DNA from: Branchiostoma lanceolatum
Lineage: Eukaryota > Chordata > Leptocardii > Amphioxiformes > Branchiostomatidae
Direction of reading: 5' to 3'
Length of the DNA: 64,000 nucleotides
Assembly (NCBI RefSeq): GCF_035083965.1
Contig: NC_089724.1
Coordinates: 1,188,501-1,252,500, forward strand
Positions 1 to 11,700 of this stretch are shown here, in pieces (within the stretch, counting starts at the first letter, position 1; the number at the start of each line of letters is the position of its first letter). The notes below the pieces were generated by a model. That model ran no database searches and was not told the origin of the DNA. It saw nothing but the letters and a program-made list of their open reading frames with translations. Both the position numbers and the translations under genes were made by a program.

Positions 1-81
1 ACCCCTCGGCAATTATAAACGAGGAAGAGAAGAACGCGTAATACTACCCAGACTTAAACGTAACCGCGGTTCTGTACTCAC

Positions 82-136
82 CGTAGCTGATCGGGAACAC
101 CACCAGGATAAAGAACCATGTCAGAGATAGCGCCAT
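82..136 (-). CDS. Signal-peptide exon of a third kringle membrane protein (partial gene)
   Basis: First coding exon on the minus strand. The ATG is at 136-134 and the donor follows base 82 (phase 1, GTGAGTACAG). It encodes MALSLTWFFILVVFPISYG, a classic secretory signal. It is nearly identical in length (55 bp) and sequence to the first exons of KrA (5518-5572) and KrB (12166-12220), so this is the 5' end of a further tandem copy. Its kringle and membrane exons must lie to the left of the window. Seen: start codon, hydrophobic core, donor. Inferred: identity of the missing remainder. Confidence 0.7.
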
Positions 137-1350
137 GCTCCCAACCGCCCCTTCCAGTAGAGACAACACACCGGACTCTTACTGATTACTAGAATCGTTG
201 ACGGTTTGTCATAGAGAGCGTGCCTGACAAAGAATGCCACAGCATCAAATAAAGAACATTACAATTTCCACATGATATACATATGCACCGGGTGGGAAAA
301 ATGAGTCTGGGTTCAGCCTATGAACTGAAGTCCGGGCCCGGATAAAAAACGTCAGTTTCTTAGAATTGATACTTTTGCCGTAAGACATGGGTGTTTGTTT
401 GTGTGTGTGTTAGTGTGTGTGTGTTTGTGCGTTTGCGTGTGTGTGTTTATGTTTATGTGTGTGTTTATGTGTGTGTTTACGTTTTGTTCGTGGTGGCGGA
501 TGGTTGTTTGATTATGTAGCTGTTTGCTTGTGCTTGTTTGCGTACATGCGTGCGGACTTCAAATGACGGCCCAAGTTGTTGCTGTAGAATGTGCTTTTAA
601 CGATCTGGAGGATGGGATTACCGACATCGCAGCTCATGATCTCGTTTATAGATTTGCAGTTTGTCTGGGGTTTTTTAAACATCCCTTCCACGAAAATTTA
701 AAATACTGCCAATGTGAAAGTAGTATTGAAGGCCTTTGAAGTATGAAAACACGACGGAAACTGTATTGTGCCTCTTGTATTAGGTTAAGATCAAATGGTT
801 ATATCTTTATTGTCTGATCAATGATTACATACTTAAAACAGCCATGCACTTTGCTACATCAATGCACTACACGACCAGTGAGCATAGATTATGAGGTTTA
901 AAAGGTCTCGATCAAAATTAAACTGTAATTCCCAACACACACAAACGCACACAGACTCACACACACACACACACACACAATCAATGATCAACTCTAGCTT
1001 TTTGTGAGGGATTGAGCAGTCCACTCCTTCTGAGACTTCTATCAGCACAGGGGAACTTACAAGTGAAGGATAAAATAGATTTACGTTCAAGAACTTGTCG
1101 ATCTGCAACTACGGCATGTGTGTCATATTAATTGTGAAAACCAAGGAATCAGCTTATGAACAAAGCTTGTCCAAGTATGTTACATTCCGGGGAGATGTAA
1201 AAGGAGAACACAAAGAAACATTTAGAATAATTTGTCAAACTTGCGTTTAAGTTTAATTTACTACTAATGAATAAGTATCCCATCTCATGCATCTCTTGTG
1301 ATTTTGACAACTTCAACGCCGGTTATACAACGCGTTACATCTTCCATTAT
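137..1350. other. Intergenic 5' flank of the partial kringle gene, with GT and CA tracts
   Basis: No exon is recognised. A GT-rich simple repeat runs from about 390 to 480 and a CA tract from about 935 to 980. Several stretches (for example 850-900 and 1270-1345) match the corresponding flank of KrA at about 6290-6350 and 6770-6835, so this spacer belongs to the tandemly duplicated kringle unit. Confidence 0.5.
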
Positions 1351-1710
1351 AATAATTATAATATAATGATAATTGGTTTTTATTGGCCAGAAATAACCCG
1401 CAATGGCAGCCTTTCTAGTGCTGAATTGATGCAGGGTTTCACACAATACACAAATATACATAGACATATCTTATTCACACTTGCATTATGTGGAATTGTC
1501 GCAAGGGTCTGGGCGGCTGCCATTTGGCGCCACCAGGTGACCTCAATACGACCTTCCCCAACCGAAGTCAGGTACCCATTTACACCTGGGTGGAGTGAGG
1601 AAAGTCGTGTTAAGTGCCTTTCCCAAGGGCACAAGATCGGTGACATGATGGATTCGAACTCGGGAACTCTTGGTTTTGAGCCGAACGCTCTGCCGTTGCG
1701 CCACACGACC
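1351..1710 (-). mobile_element. tRNA-derived SINE inserted in the kringle spacer
   Basis: On the minus strand the element opens with a tRNA-like head: GGTCGTGTGGCGCAACGG resembles an A box, and GAGTTCGAATCC resembles a B box. It ends in an AT-rich tail near 1351-1375. It is flanked by the 7-bp direct repeat CCATTAT (1344-1350 and 1711-1717). The paralogous spacer of KrA (about 6825-6850) has the uninterrupted target, so boundaries and target-site duplication are supported by an empty site. Related copies occur near 19350-19515, 22440-22570, 41320-41450 and 61220-61350. Confidence 0.75.
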
Positions 1711-2036
1711 CCATTATGGTGGACAGAATGTTTTAATGAAAGGGTTTCATAAACAAGATCCAGCGGTTTGGGGTGTAATGTATGGATGCACTTAAAGCTC
1801 TAATGAAATAAATGAAATAAAAGGCCGGTGAGAATCTGAAGCTTAACGACTCACGGTGGCTCACAATCACATGTCACATCGACCAGTGACTAGTGACACT
1901 TTACAAAATACACAATTTATTACCTTTTTTATCGTGTCCGTCAGGATTTCTAAGAAATAAATGACTTCAACGTGCTTTGTGAGTCGGCGGTCTTTGGTAT
2001 TATGCCCTGCAGCTGATGCGTTAAATCTCCTATGAA

Positions 2037-2580
2037 ATCAAAGGCCAGATGTTGCTGTGTCGTGACTCATCTATAGTCAAAGGCGAGAGTTAGCTGTGTC
2101 ACGACTCATCTGAAATCTAAAGCGAGAGGTTGCTGTGTCACGACTCATCTGAAGCCTATGGCGAGAGGTTGCTGTGTCACGACTCATCTGAAATCTAAAG
2201 CGAGAGGTTGCTGTGTCACGACTCATTTGAAGTTAAAGACGAGAGGTTGCTGTGTCACGACTCATCTGAAATCTAAAGCGAGAGGTTGCTGTGTCACGAC
2301 TCATTTGAAGTTAAAGGCGAGAGGTTGCTGTGTCACGACTCATCTGAAGCCTACGGCGAGAGGTTGCTGTGTCACGACTCATCTAAAGCCTACGGCGAGA
2401 GGTTGCTGTGTCACGACTCATTTGAAATCTAAAGCGAGAGGTTGCTGTGTCACGACTCATCTGAAGCCTACGGCGAGAGGTTGCTGTGTCACGACTCATC
2501 TGAAGCCTACGGCGAGAGGTTGCTGTGTCACGACTCATTTGAAGTTAAAGACGAGAGGTAGCTGTGGCGCTACTGATCTG
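2037..2580. repeat. 39-bp minisatellite, about 14 copies
   Basis: Tandem units built on GCGAGAGGTTGCTGTGTCAC followed by GACTCATCTGAAG and a variable end. The period of 39 bp keeps a plus-strand frame open and yields a 13-residue repeat (ARGCCVTTHLKPT), but this is probably not a gene: there is no splice or start context, and the homologous array in the next unit (7539-7870) varies in unit length. It is followed by a GC-rich stretch (2581-2700) that is also conserved after the second array. Confidence 0.85.
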
Positions 2581-3177
2581 GGCTCCCCCACCCCCCTCCC
2601 CTCCACGACCTGGGCCGCTGCGGGGGGTCGAGTCCTGCCCAGCCCGGCGGGGTGCAGGCTGCTTCCTCCGGCACAGCTCCTCCCGGCGTTCACGGCAGCA
2701 TTCCCTAAATACAATTCACGTTAGGTTAGTAGATTCTGTTGATTGAGTTCAATTTTCCAAACATCAATCGGTTCTAATAATAACTATAATGAACTGACGT
2801 AGTATGAGACCAAAACGAATTAAGTCTAAGGACTTGGAAAAAAATAAAAAAAGATATGAGAATCAGTGTTAGCTTACAATAAATAGCTTTTAAAAACAAA
2901 TAGCACAACCAAGTCTTCATAGTTCATTTAAGGCATTGATAAATTGAATAGTTTTCAGGGGCTAATATGAAGTCAAATCTGAGCCCCCAAATGGCAGAGT
3001 TGGACCTAGATGAGAAACGACAGCAGCAGCAGACGAAGGAGTGAAAGGAGACTTTCACAGTCTTATACCTTTGGTATGGAAAGAAACATAACAGATGGCA
3101 AAGATTGGATATTGAGATACCTCTTCATTATCTCAATGATACCTAATAATCCAGCGCTTTATAAAACACAGACTTAC

Positions 3178-3787
3178 CACAGGAAAAACATCACCGATGC
3201 AGAAAAGCATGTCGCACCAACGACGAAAACAACAAACATCCAAGAAACATGTTGACCTTTGAGCTTGGCATCTGAAAAAAAATATATTCAAATCTATAAA
3301 TCTATGCACATCTACCCAGGCATATCCCTTCGAGCTTCTCAACATTTTCACTTAAAATATTGTTCAATTACCTTCGCATGTCCCTAGTTGTAATTCATTG
3401 CTGGGTACCGCCTTTGACTACGTATTGTTTATAGCACCCAAGGGAAGCTAAATGATCGGTAAATTATGGCGTTTAAGTCGTTATGGATGTATGCACATTT
3501 TAAAGATTTCATAGAAAGAGGGGGACAACAAAGAAAAATGAGGCAGTCCTTGTCATTGGTCGAAGCATGCAAACAAACAAAATTGACGACATTCAGGAAT
3601 AAGAAAAAAAGATACAATGAGAGACAACCGAGAGGATTTTCATCCCCCCCGCCCCTAAGCAAAAAGTATCATAGCGTCATAGCACGACGGTGCTTACCTT
3701 TAGGGCTTACAGTTGGGACTTTTGCATGTGGTGTCTGTCGCTGTGGACCAGCTAAGTTTGTCGAGGCAGGTTCGGCAGATGTAGCAT
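3178..3787 (-). CDS. KrA linker and transmembrane exons
   Basis: The linker exon (3787-3698, 30 codons) is rich in Ser, Thr, Ala and Pro, as in a mucin-like stalk. The next exon (3271-3178) contains a hydrophobic run, WMFVVFVVGATCFSASVM, long enough to cross a membrane. The sequence GATCFSASV is shared exactly with KrB, so the helix is conserved. The exon ends in phase 2 (TG|GTAAGT), so at least one more coding exon should follow. Confidence 0.7.
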
Positions 3788-5572
3788 CTGAAACGAGAGA
3801 ATGATTAAATTCAATCAAACTGCGACATTTCTGCGACACAAAATATCCTGGGATGTTGTTGAAATTCAGCGAGTACAAAGTACGAAGAGAGACAACCAAA
3901 GGATTCTTATCCGCACAATGCCCCCCCCCCCCAACAAGAGATATTATACCAAATGTGTGTTCTACGAACCCTACATTTTTAATTTCAATATCTTATTATC
4001 ATTCTAGTATTCCTGTTCTGAGTAATAAATATTTGCAAACCCTCTAACCCTAATTGTGAAGTGTTTAACGTACCGCAGACAAAACAGTACTCCCATGCGG
4101 TGGTGGGGTCCGTGGTGTAGCACCAGGGGCAGGGGTCCGTGTCAGGAGTCCGGCAGAAGTTCTGTTCCAGTCCGGAGTGGGGGCGCCTGTAGGGAGTGTT
4201 TTGCATGCTATATCGAGATTGCTCTTGGCTGTCCCACATCTTACAGGCCTTTCCAGAAACCGTCGTATTGACTGTTCCGTTGTAGTAAATACGTTCAGGT
4301 GCTGTAACAAAATGGTAAATGTGGTAAAGTTTTGTTTTAAAAGTTCTCTCTATTGTACATGTGATAAGCAGGAAAGGCATTTGGTCCTCCATTTGTAAAT
4401 AGACTACCGAACTTTTTAGATTGCCGTTAGATTGCACTGCATGTCGTCTCGATGACAATATGATTTCAATTGTACTTACATTTGAATTGTGATATAAGCT
4501 TGATTCAAATGTTCATTTTTAAAGAAGTTCAGCAATTATTCTATTCACAACACATTATAGTTCGGGCCTGGGGCATTAAATTCTTCCTAGATCCTACTAC
4601 ATCAACATTTAGGGCAAATCATAATACATGATATTTTGTAAATCTATTTTGACAGTTGACTCCCACTGTCATTTTTGTGTCAGCTCTCTCAATAAACCAT
4701 TCATCCTCAGCAGCAGCAGCATCATTTATAGAGATTAGAGAAAATAATGTTCCAAAAATATAATTCAAACTGCTGGATTCATACTAACAGCAATCGAAGC
4801 AGTAGTCATATCGTAGGTCCGGATCTATTGTGTAGCACCACGGACATGTCGGGATGCCTTCGTCGTAACCGTGGCAGAAGTTCCCGTCCAAGTCTCGATC
4901 CCGGCCGTGGTAGTGAGGGGTCTGGCTGTCCCAGCATTGGCAGGGAATTCCGGATAGCGTCATGTTGACTTCTTCACGGTAGTGCGGAGTCAATCCTTCA
5001 TTAAGTGAAAAAAAAGGTTATATTTCCTGCTTCCTCTCAAATCATAAGTATCTACGTTATTCTAATAACTGATTTTATTACCTCCCCTCTTTCCTTAGTA
5101 ACTATTCCATATCTGTCTCTTGGCTATGATTTTTTTTTTTGCCTGCAGAGAAGAATCTTAGTTTATAGGCACAACAGTGAATTTTGTACAGTTAGATATG
5201 AGCTAAAAAATTTATAAAACTATAAATCCGAGATTCATACTTACTAAACTCTAAACGTCGCGATATGAAATACATATATGATATGTAACGATTATCGCAT
5301 GTTAGCAAACTGTATAAACCTAATAGTATGTTCGCATTGGAAGAGCAGTTCTACATCACATCTACTTGTTTTGTCTAATGCCTTTTAATATTTTGAGCAC
5401 AATCTCATCTAGGAAAGCTCTGGGACGTTCCTTACCCTCCGGCCATTATAAAAGAGGTAGAGGCGAAATCGTAATACTATCCAGGCTTTAAAAACGTAGC
5501 TGTAGTTCTGTACTCACCGCTGTTGATCGGGAACACTGTCAGCATAAAGAGCCAGGTCAGAGATCGCTCCAT
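3178..5572 (-). CDS. KrA: two-kringle single-pass membrane protein
   Basis: Minus-strand exons: signal peptide 5572-5518, kringle 1 4995-4789, kringle 2 4301-4074, linker 3787-3698, transmembrane 3271-3178. All are bounded by AG/GT. Introns are phase 1 until after the TM exon, where the phase becomes 2. The five exons encode 224 residues. The signal reads MERSLTWLFMLTVFPINSG. The start was chosen because it opens the signal peptide and matches both paralogues. Topology predicts extracellular kringles and a short cytosolic tail. The last exon was not found with confidence; a weak candidate is 3005-2924. Kringle plus TM recalls PIK3IP1-type layout, but with two kringles and altered cysteines I do not assign that name. 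Ligand unknown. Confidence 0.75.
4074..4301 (-). CDS. KrA kringle-2 exon
   Basis: Seventy-six codons. Motifs: YYNGTVNTTVSGKACKMWDS, LEQNFCRTPD, DPCPWCYTTDP, WEYCFVC. An N-glycosylation sequon (NTT) lies near the start. Six cysteines are present, but the canonical first kringle cysteine is absent and a new one sits in CPWC. Closest relative is KrB kringle 2 (10730-10954), which is one codon shorter. Confidence 0.85.
4789..4995 (-). CDS. KrA kringle-1 exon
   Basis: Sixty-nine codons with kringle hallmarks: SGIPCQCWDSQTPHYHG, LDGNFCHGYD, CPWCYTIDP, YDYCFDC. There is no cysteine at the usual kringle start. One extra cysteine precedes PWC, and another sits inside QCWDSQ, where KrB has R. The exon thus carries seven cysteines, an odd number, unlike the six in KrB kringle 1. 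Confidence 0.8.
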
Positions 5573-5896
5573 CCCGCCACTGTCCTCATCGGTAGAGACA
5601 ACGCCCTAGTTTCTTACTGGTAATACTAGAACTCGGGGCGGCGATATGTCGCAGAGAATGTGTCTGACAAGAATACCAATATTGAATAAAAGAACACTAG
5701 CATTTCCCTCTCACGTTCATATGCACCGACTGGGAAAATGAGTCTAGGTTCTGCCTATGAAGTAATGGTTTGGAAAGAAAAACTTCAGTCCCCTTGGATT
5801 CTTACATTTATCATAAGACATGAAAAAGTAGCATATGATTGCAGGGACAACGTTTGTGTCTGTGTGCGTGTATATGTGTGTATGTGTTTGTGTGTC

Positions 5897-5940
<44 letters not shown>

Positions 5941-7149
5941 GTGCGTGCACGTGTGTGTAGGCGTTGAAAGACTTCAAACAACAGTCCCTGTGGTTGCTGT
6001 TTAGCTTTTTTTCAAGCAACAGCAATCTAAAGTAACATTTGAAGTAAGAAATTACTAACATCGCATCTCGTTGTCTTAAGTTTGTGTTTTGTAGCATTGT
6101 CTGATTTTTTTTTAAATTTGGCTGTGCCGTATGTGTCGCATGAGGCCTCATGTCAACGTCCCTAATACTGCCAGTGTGAAAGCAGTTTTAAAGACCTTTG
6201 AAATGTGAAAACACGACGGAAATTGTCTATCTTCTACCAGGTTTGGGTAAATTTTTGTTGTCTGACCAACGCTTACATAAATTACGACACTTAAGACATC
6301 CACTTTGCAGCATTGAGATATTGCACGACCAGTGAGCAGGGGATATGATTAGGATTACTAGATCTAAACTGTAATTTCGAACACACACACAAATACACAG
6401 ACACACACACACACAGAGATGCAAACACGCAAACACAGAAACACAAAAACACAATCAATGATCAAATCCAGTTTTTGTGAGGGAATGAGCAGTCAACTGC
6501 TTCCGACACTTCTACCAACATAGGTAAACTTACAAGATAGATTTACGTGCAAAAACTTGTCGATCTGCAATGACGTAAGCCGATTTGTTTTGATAGCTGG
6601 ACGGCAGGTATGCCCAGTAAATCGTGAAATCTCGCAGATCAGCTCATGAACAAAGCTTGTCCAAATATGTAACATTCTCGGGAGATTAAAGAGGAGCATA
6701 CTACGAAACACTAAGACAACATTTTCAAAGTCGCGCTTAAATTCAATTTATTACACACAATACTAATGAATGAATCTCATCTCTTGTGATTTTGACAACT
6801 TCCGCGCTGGTTATACAACGTGTTACTTCTTTCATTGTGGTGGTCAGAATGTTGAAAATCAAGAGAGTGCGATAAACCAGAGTCTGTGGTTTTGGGTATA
6901 ATGAATGGATGCATCTTATGTTTTTTATAAAATGAAATGTGAGAATGTTCTGCTTAACGACTCACTGGAGCTTTAAGACAAGTTTATGAGCTGAGGCTAT
7001 CGACTCTAGATAAAGAAAATTCACAATGTGTTGGTTTTCATGTTTTGAATCTTTTGAATTCTAAGAAGTAAATGGCCTTTTAAGTCAATGTGGCAGATTT
7101 AAATATCAATAAGATGCCATTTTTGTTAAATTATTGTTTAGTACCGTAA
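5573..7149. other. Spacer upstream of KrA with GT and CA microsatellites
   Basis: No exon seen. A GT tract (about 5868-5940) and a CA tract (about 6380-6450) sit at the same relative positions as in the upstream flank of the partial kringle gene. The segment 6770-6850 is the empty counterpart of the SINE insertion at 1351-1710. Confidence 0.5.
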
Positions 7150-7377
7150 GGTATTACGTTACGGTATTACGGGAATTTCCCTTTTAGACGGTTCAAGCCC
7201 ATAAAATCATAATTACGTCATATTACGTTATAACAACAACACAATTACAGGAGTGATTAATATCTACATGTTTATTACCCCCTGCAAATTTGGAGATCAT
7301 ACACCACAGCGTTGGGAAGGCTAAGCCCCCCCCCCCCACCCCCTCAGGTCCAAAAAGCCAAATCTAGATAGGGTTCA
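7150..7377 (-). mobile_element. Truncated copy of the TTAA-type MITE found at 54609-55533
   Basis: This stretch aligns, in reverse orientation, with the left end of the element in EC5: shared landmarks are TATTACGGGAATT, ATAATTACGTC, AATTACAGGAG, ACAAATTTGG-like and a long C run, ending in ATCTAGATAGGGTT, which resembles the element terminus. Only about 230 bp of roughly 920 bp are present. Confidence 0.6.
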
Positions 7378-7538
7378 TTCATAAGCAAGATGATGCTATG
7401 TCACGAATCATCTTTTTTTTTTCAACCTTTATTTAACCTTGATAGTACTGTAAACAGATACACTCTTCGGCCGAAGCCGTTCTTCCAGAGTTCAAGGGAG
7501 GAGGTCAAGCGCTAGACGGACAAAGGGCATTTAGGGCT

Positions 7539-7870
7539 CATCACAGGCGAGAGGTTGTTGTCTCACGACTAAGCTGACATCAAAGGCGAGAGGTTGTTGT
7601 GTCACGACTAATCTGACATCAAAGGCGAGAGGTTGTTGTGTCACGACTAATCTGACATCAAAGGCGAGAGGTTGCTGTGTCACGACTAATCTGACATCAA
7701 AGGCGAGAGGTTGTTGTGTCACGACTCATCTGACATCAAAGGCGAGAGGTTGCTGTCTCACGACCCCTAAAAGGCGAGAGGTTGCTGTCTCACGACTCCT
7801 AAAAGGCGAGAGGTAGCTGTGTCACGACTCCTCAAAGGTGAGAGGTTGCTGTGTCCCGACTCCTCTGGGC
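7539..7870. repeat. Second 39-bp minisatellite array
   Basis: About six 39-bp units with GGCGAGAGGTTGTTGTGTCAC as core, followed by shorter units of about 31 bp (AAAAGGCGAGAGGTTGCTGTC). It is followed by the same GC-rich flank as the array at 2037-2580. It lies between the start of KrA and the end of KrB, the same place in the duplicated unit. Confidence 0.85.
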
Positions 7871-8039
7871 TCCCCCATCCCCCTCTCCCCCACGTCCTGG
7901 GCCGCTGCGGGGGGTCCCGTCCTGTCCGGGGTGAGGCTGGTTCAACCGGTACAGTTTATACCGGCGTTTTCGACAGCATGCCCTGCATACAGTTCACGTT
8001 AGGTAAATAGATTATGTTGGAAAAACATAGTAACTTCAC

Positions 8040-8280
8040 TATCACTTGTCTGCAGACTACATTGGACAGTGAATGTGAATCTTTTTCTGGTATATGCTCC
8101 TCGTGTAAAGCGCTAGACGGACAAAGACTGAAGTGGACTATAATGGGTTACCCTAGCACAACTCTTCATCAGAGACATCAGTATAAATTTACCTAGCACG
8201 GCATTAAGCAGGCGGAGAAATGTTTACATGGGTTAAACATACGGCTCCGTCCGCGCGGTTTTAAGTACGGGGGCTAATCT
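8040..8280. repeat. Dispersed repeat shared with 27000-27290
   Basis: Shares with 27000-27290 an ordered set of segments: TGTCTGCAGACTAC, TTTTTCTGGT, AGCGCTAGA, ATAATGGGTTACCCTAGCAC, GGCGGAGAAA and GTGCGGTTTTAAG-like ends. The two copies are in unrelated contexts (kringle spacer versus EC2 last intron), so this is an interspersed repeat. No terminal repeats were identified and no protein is recognisable. Confidence 0.6.
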
Positions 8281-8644
8281 TCGAGGGCTCATTATAATGA
8301 TATATGTAAATATGATGAATCTCTGCGTTAACATGTCATGTAAAACTAAAACTATTGCACTGCATTTAGCCCATGTGGGCAGTAACGTGCAAATAAAGAT
8401 CATTGTCATTGCATTTATACAAATTGTTTATCAAATAGAATACCACAATTTAAGCTTCATAACATTTTGAAGCAAGGCTTAGGAAGTAGAAAGGACAGTA
8501 ACATTTTGAAACGGACTTTCACTCTTAACTATCACAGCGACTAGAACCATATCAAGTTTCACTTGAATTATCAATTCTCTTCTCTTCGTTCTCAATGTAC
8601 TCATATGACATAAGAAAACGTCATAACGACGGCAACAGACTTAC

Positions 8645-8738
8645 CACAGCATAATTATCACCGATGCAGAAAAGCACGTCGCACCTATGGCGAAAACAGC
8701 GAACGTCGAAGACTTCTGTTGACCTGACACATTGGCAC
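8645..8738 (-). CDS. KrB transmembrane exon
   Basis: Ninety-four bp between an AG acceptor and the donor TG|GTAAGTCTG. It encodes a hydrophobic segment, FAVFAIGATCFSASVIIML, matching the KrA helix at GATCFSASV. The associated linker exon is 10298-10387 (Ser/Thr/Pro-rich, 90 bp). Confidence 0.7.
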
Positions 8739-11700
8739 CTAGAAAATATAGCCAAAAAAATCTTTATCCCATATCAAACACATTTTGCAAAACAAATGTT
8801 ACTTTTCCATACGGTGCTAGGTAATACCTAGCAGTGTACTCTCTGAGCAGAGGAGTTGGTCCGGCTGGTTATTCACATGTTTTTAGGTGTTTTGTAAGGC
8901 TTTCTATTTGGTTCCCATCCGTTATGTCTCCAACCGTGTGTTTGACAAAAATGCAGAAACTGGACACTTAAAAAAAAAAACGGACCCACACATCTGTTTG
9001 AATTGTAGTGAGACTGCCCCATTTGTTTATTTATGTACACCATCTGTTTATTTACACTTCTAGGCAAGGCCTTCTGCAGGCCTGTTTCGGGAACACTGTC
9101 ACACGCCCCATTATGGAATGTAATGGATTTACAATTATCCTTACTAATCATGCAGATTAGCTCCTGTTTTCTATAATAAGACATCGATTGTGTAAAGCAC
9201 CATCTGAGCGACAATCTCTTCACCCCTTCTCAAGTAATACGTGTCCGAATGTCAAAACAAAAACACCCACTGCAGTTCTAAACAAGCCGCTAGGGGGCCC
9301 AAACTAACAGAACTTACTTCTTGTGGCATGAACTATCTACCACACAAATATCATGACCATAGCTTTTTCAGAAAATATGCCACTAAATTTTGAAGCTCCG
9401 CTGCAGTACCTTAGGTACTCGCTAGATGGCCCATTATCGAACTTGACCTTCCTTTCCGTAAACCCTACCCATCCACTAAATATCATACAGATCCATCAAC
9501 AGCTTCTTGAGTTATGTTGTCCACAAGAATTACACATCCACACAAAGCCCGCTGCAGTACCGACGGAAAATGCCAGGAGAACCATTTTTGAACTTGATCT
9601 CTGTTTCCACAACATCTACACACCTGCAAAAAATCATGAAGATCCATCAACGTTTCCGACACTTTTTTCGCCTACATACAAACGCACAAAAATTAAAAGT
9701 CCGATGCAGTACTGTTCAAAAACGCAAGGTAAACCATTTACGAACTTGACCTTCCTTTGCACAACCACTACACACCTACCAAAAATCATAAAGATTCATC
9801 AAAGGTTTCTTGAGTCATGCTCTTGACATACATACAGACTCACCAAACAGCTGGCTCAACCGAAAACATAATCTACCCCGAGTACTATAGTACTCGGCGA
9901 AGATAATTATAAATCTCTGCGCATCCATGCGAGCTTCTCAAGGCTATCAGTTGAAATATCGTTCGATGACCTTTCGCATGTTTTGGTGGCATTTTTTTTT
10001 TGCTGAGCACCATGTTCGACTACGTCTTGTTGGTAGCACACAGAAGAGGAAAAGATAATAGACAGTAATTTCGTCTAAATCGGTATGGATGAAAACAGTA
10101 GGTTTTGAAGGTTTCTCTCTTAAAGAGAAACAACCAAAAGTATTTCTAAGCCCCCCTTCCGCCAATACTTACAATAAAAGTTGTGCACTGTGAAAATGTG
10201 CAGTGTTATTAAAAGGCATAACAACAATATTCTAGAACCGTCACTCGTTGTCAGAAGTTAAGATTTTCCCGATAATCTGAGTTATGACGGTGCTTACCTC
10301 TGGGGCTTACAGTGGGGAACTTAGGATCTGGTGTCAGCCGCGGTGGATCAGTTGATTTTGTTGGGGCAGGTTCGGCAGATGTAGCGTCTGAAAGCAGAGA
10401 ACGCCAAATCAAAACCAACAGGGCCAAGTCGTCTCTGTGCCCAAGAAACATGCCATGGGATGTTGTTGAATTGCAGGCATACAAAGTGCATAGAGAAAAA
10501 GAAACTAAAATTTGGAACCAGCATAATTTCCTTTATTTTCTTAACATTGTAAAGTTTAAGAAAGATAATTCGTTTTTCTTGTAATAAGAATGTAAATTTT
10601 GCGAAGGATGATTGGAAATCTAATACTCCCATCTTCCTTGACTTTGCTGTACTGTCAGTTTGAATTTCATTGTCAACTTTCAAGCATGCTTTAAATGAAA
10701 TCTCAATCATGATGCTGTGTTTATCTAACCGCAGATGAAGCAGTGCTCCCATCTGGTGATGGGGTCCGTGGTGTAGCACCAGGGGCAGGGGTCTGAGTCG
10801 GGAGTCCGGCAGAAGTTCTGTTCCAGTCCGGAGTGGGGGCGCCTGTAGGGAGTGTTGTCCACGTTGCGATGTGGTTCATGACTGTCCCACATCTGACAAG
10901 CTTTTCCACAAACCGTCGTGTTGACTGTTCCGTTGTAGGCAATACGTTCAGGAGCTGCATCAAAATAGTAAAGATGGTAAGGTTTGATTTAAAAAAATCT
11001 CTTTATCATACATGTTATTTGGATTAAAGTCATTTTGGTTAATTTGTAAAAGAACCATCCTACAGGACTTTTTTCAGCAATAAAAAAAGCACTCCAGTAA
11101 GGAATGCAAATTGTAAGTTTAATTGAGAAGTTCTCCTTTTAAGCATTCATGGAAAATCTACTTACAATTCTTTGTAGTAAAGGGCATTAGATAATACCTC
11201 TTAAATTAACTGTTAGTGAAAATCCTGAGATATGTAACATTTTAAAATCTGACACCAAGTTAGTCGGTTGACTTCCATTGTCATTTTGTGTGATTTCTCT
11301 CAATAAATAATTTATCATTATCATCATCATCATTATCATCATCCTTCATAGTGAGAATGAGCTTCCTATAACATAATTTTAACGTCTAAAGCCATACTAA
11401 CAACAATCGAAGCAGTAGTCGTATCGCAGGCCTGGATCTATTGTGTAGCACCACGGACATGTCGGGCTGCCTTGGTCGTAACCGTGGCAGAAGTTCCCGT
11501 CCAAGTCTCGATACAGGGCGTGGTAGTGAGGGGTCTGGCTGTCCCAGCGTTGGCAGGGAATTCCGGATAGCGTCATGTTGACTTTTTCATTATAGTTTTG
11601 AGTTAACTCTGAATCAAGAGTTAGAAGAAAAATGTATGTTTACCATTTCAATTTTATCTACATTTTGAGCATCAGCATGTAGTAAATAACAGATTGCATT

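Noticed and set aside
1267-1752. 161-residue open frame
   Set aside because: Mostly SINE sequence; the tRNA-like head and tail and the empty paralogous site explain it.
2158-2724. A 188-residue open frame with a 13-residue repeat
   Set aside because: It is the translation of a 39-bp minisatellite followed by GC-rich flank; the homologous array at 7539-7870 is not open in the same frame and there is no splice or start context.
2924-3005. Candidate cytoplasmic last exon of KrA on the minus strand
   Set aside because: It has a pyrimidine-rich acceptor and the right phase, ending in a stop after 27 codons, but no counterpart is visible at the matching place in KrB, so it is not listed as a gene part.
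9353-9826. 157-residue open frame in the KrB intron
   Set aside because: It spans a three-copy tandem repeat on the strand opposite to KrB and has no domain or paralogue support.
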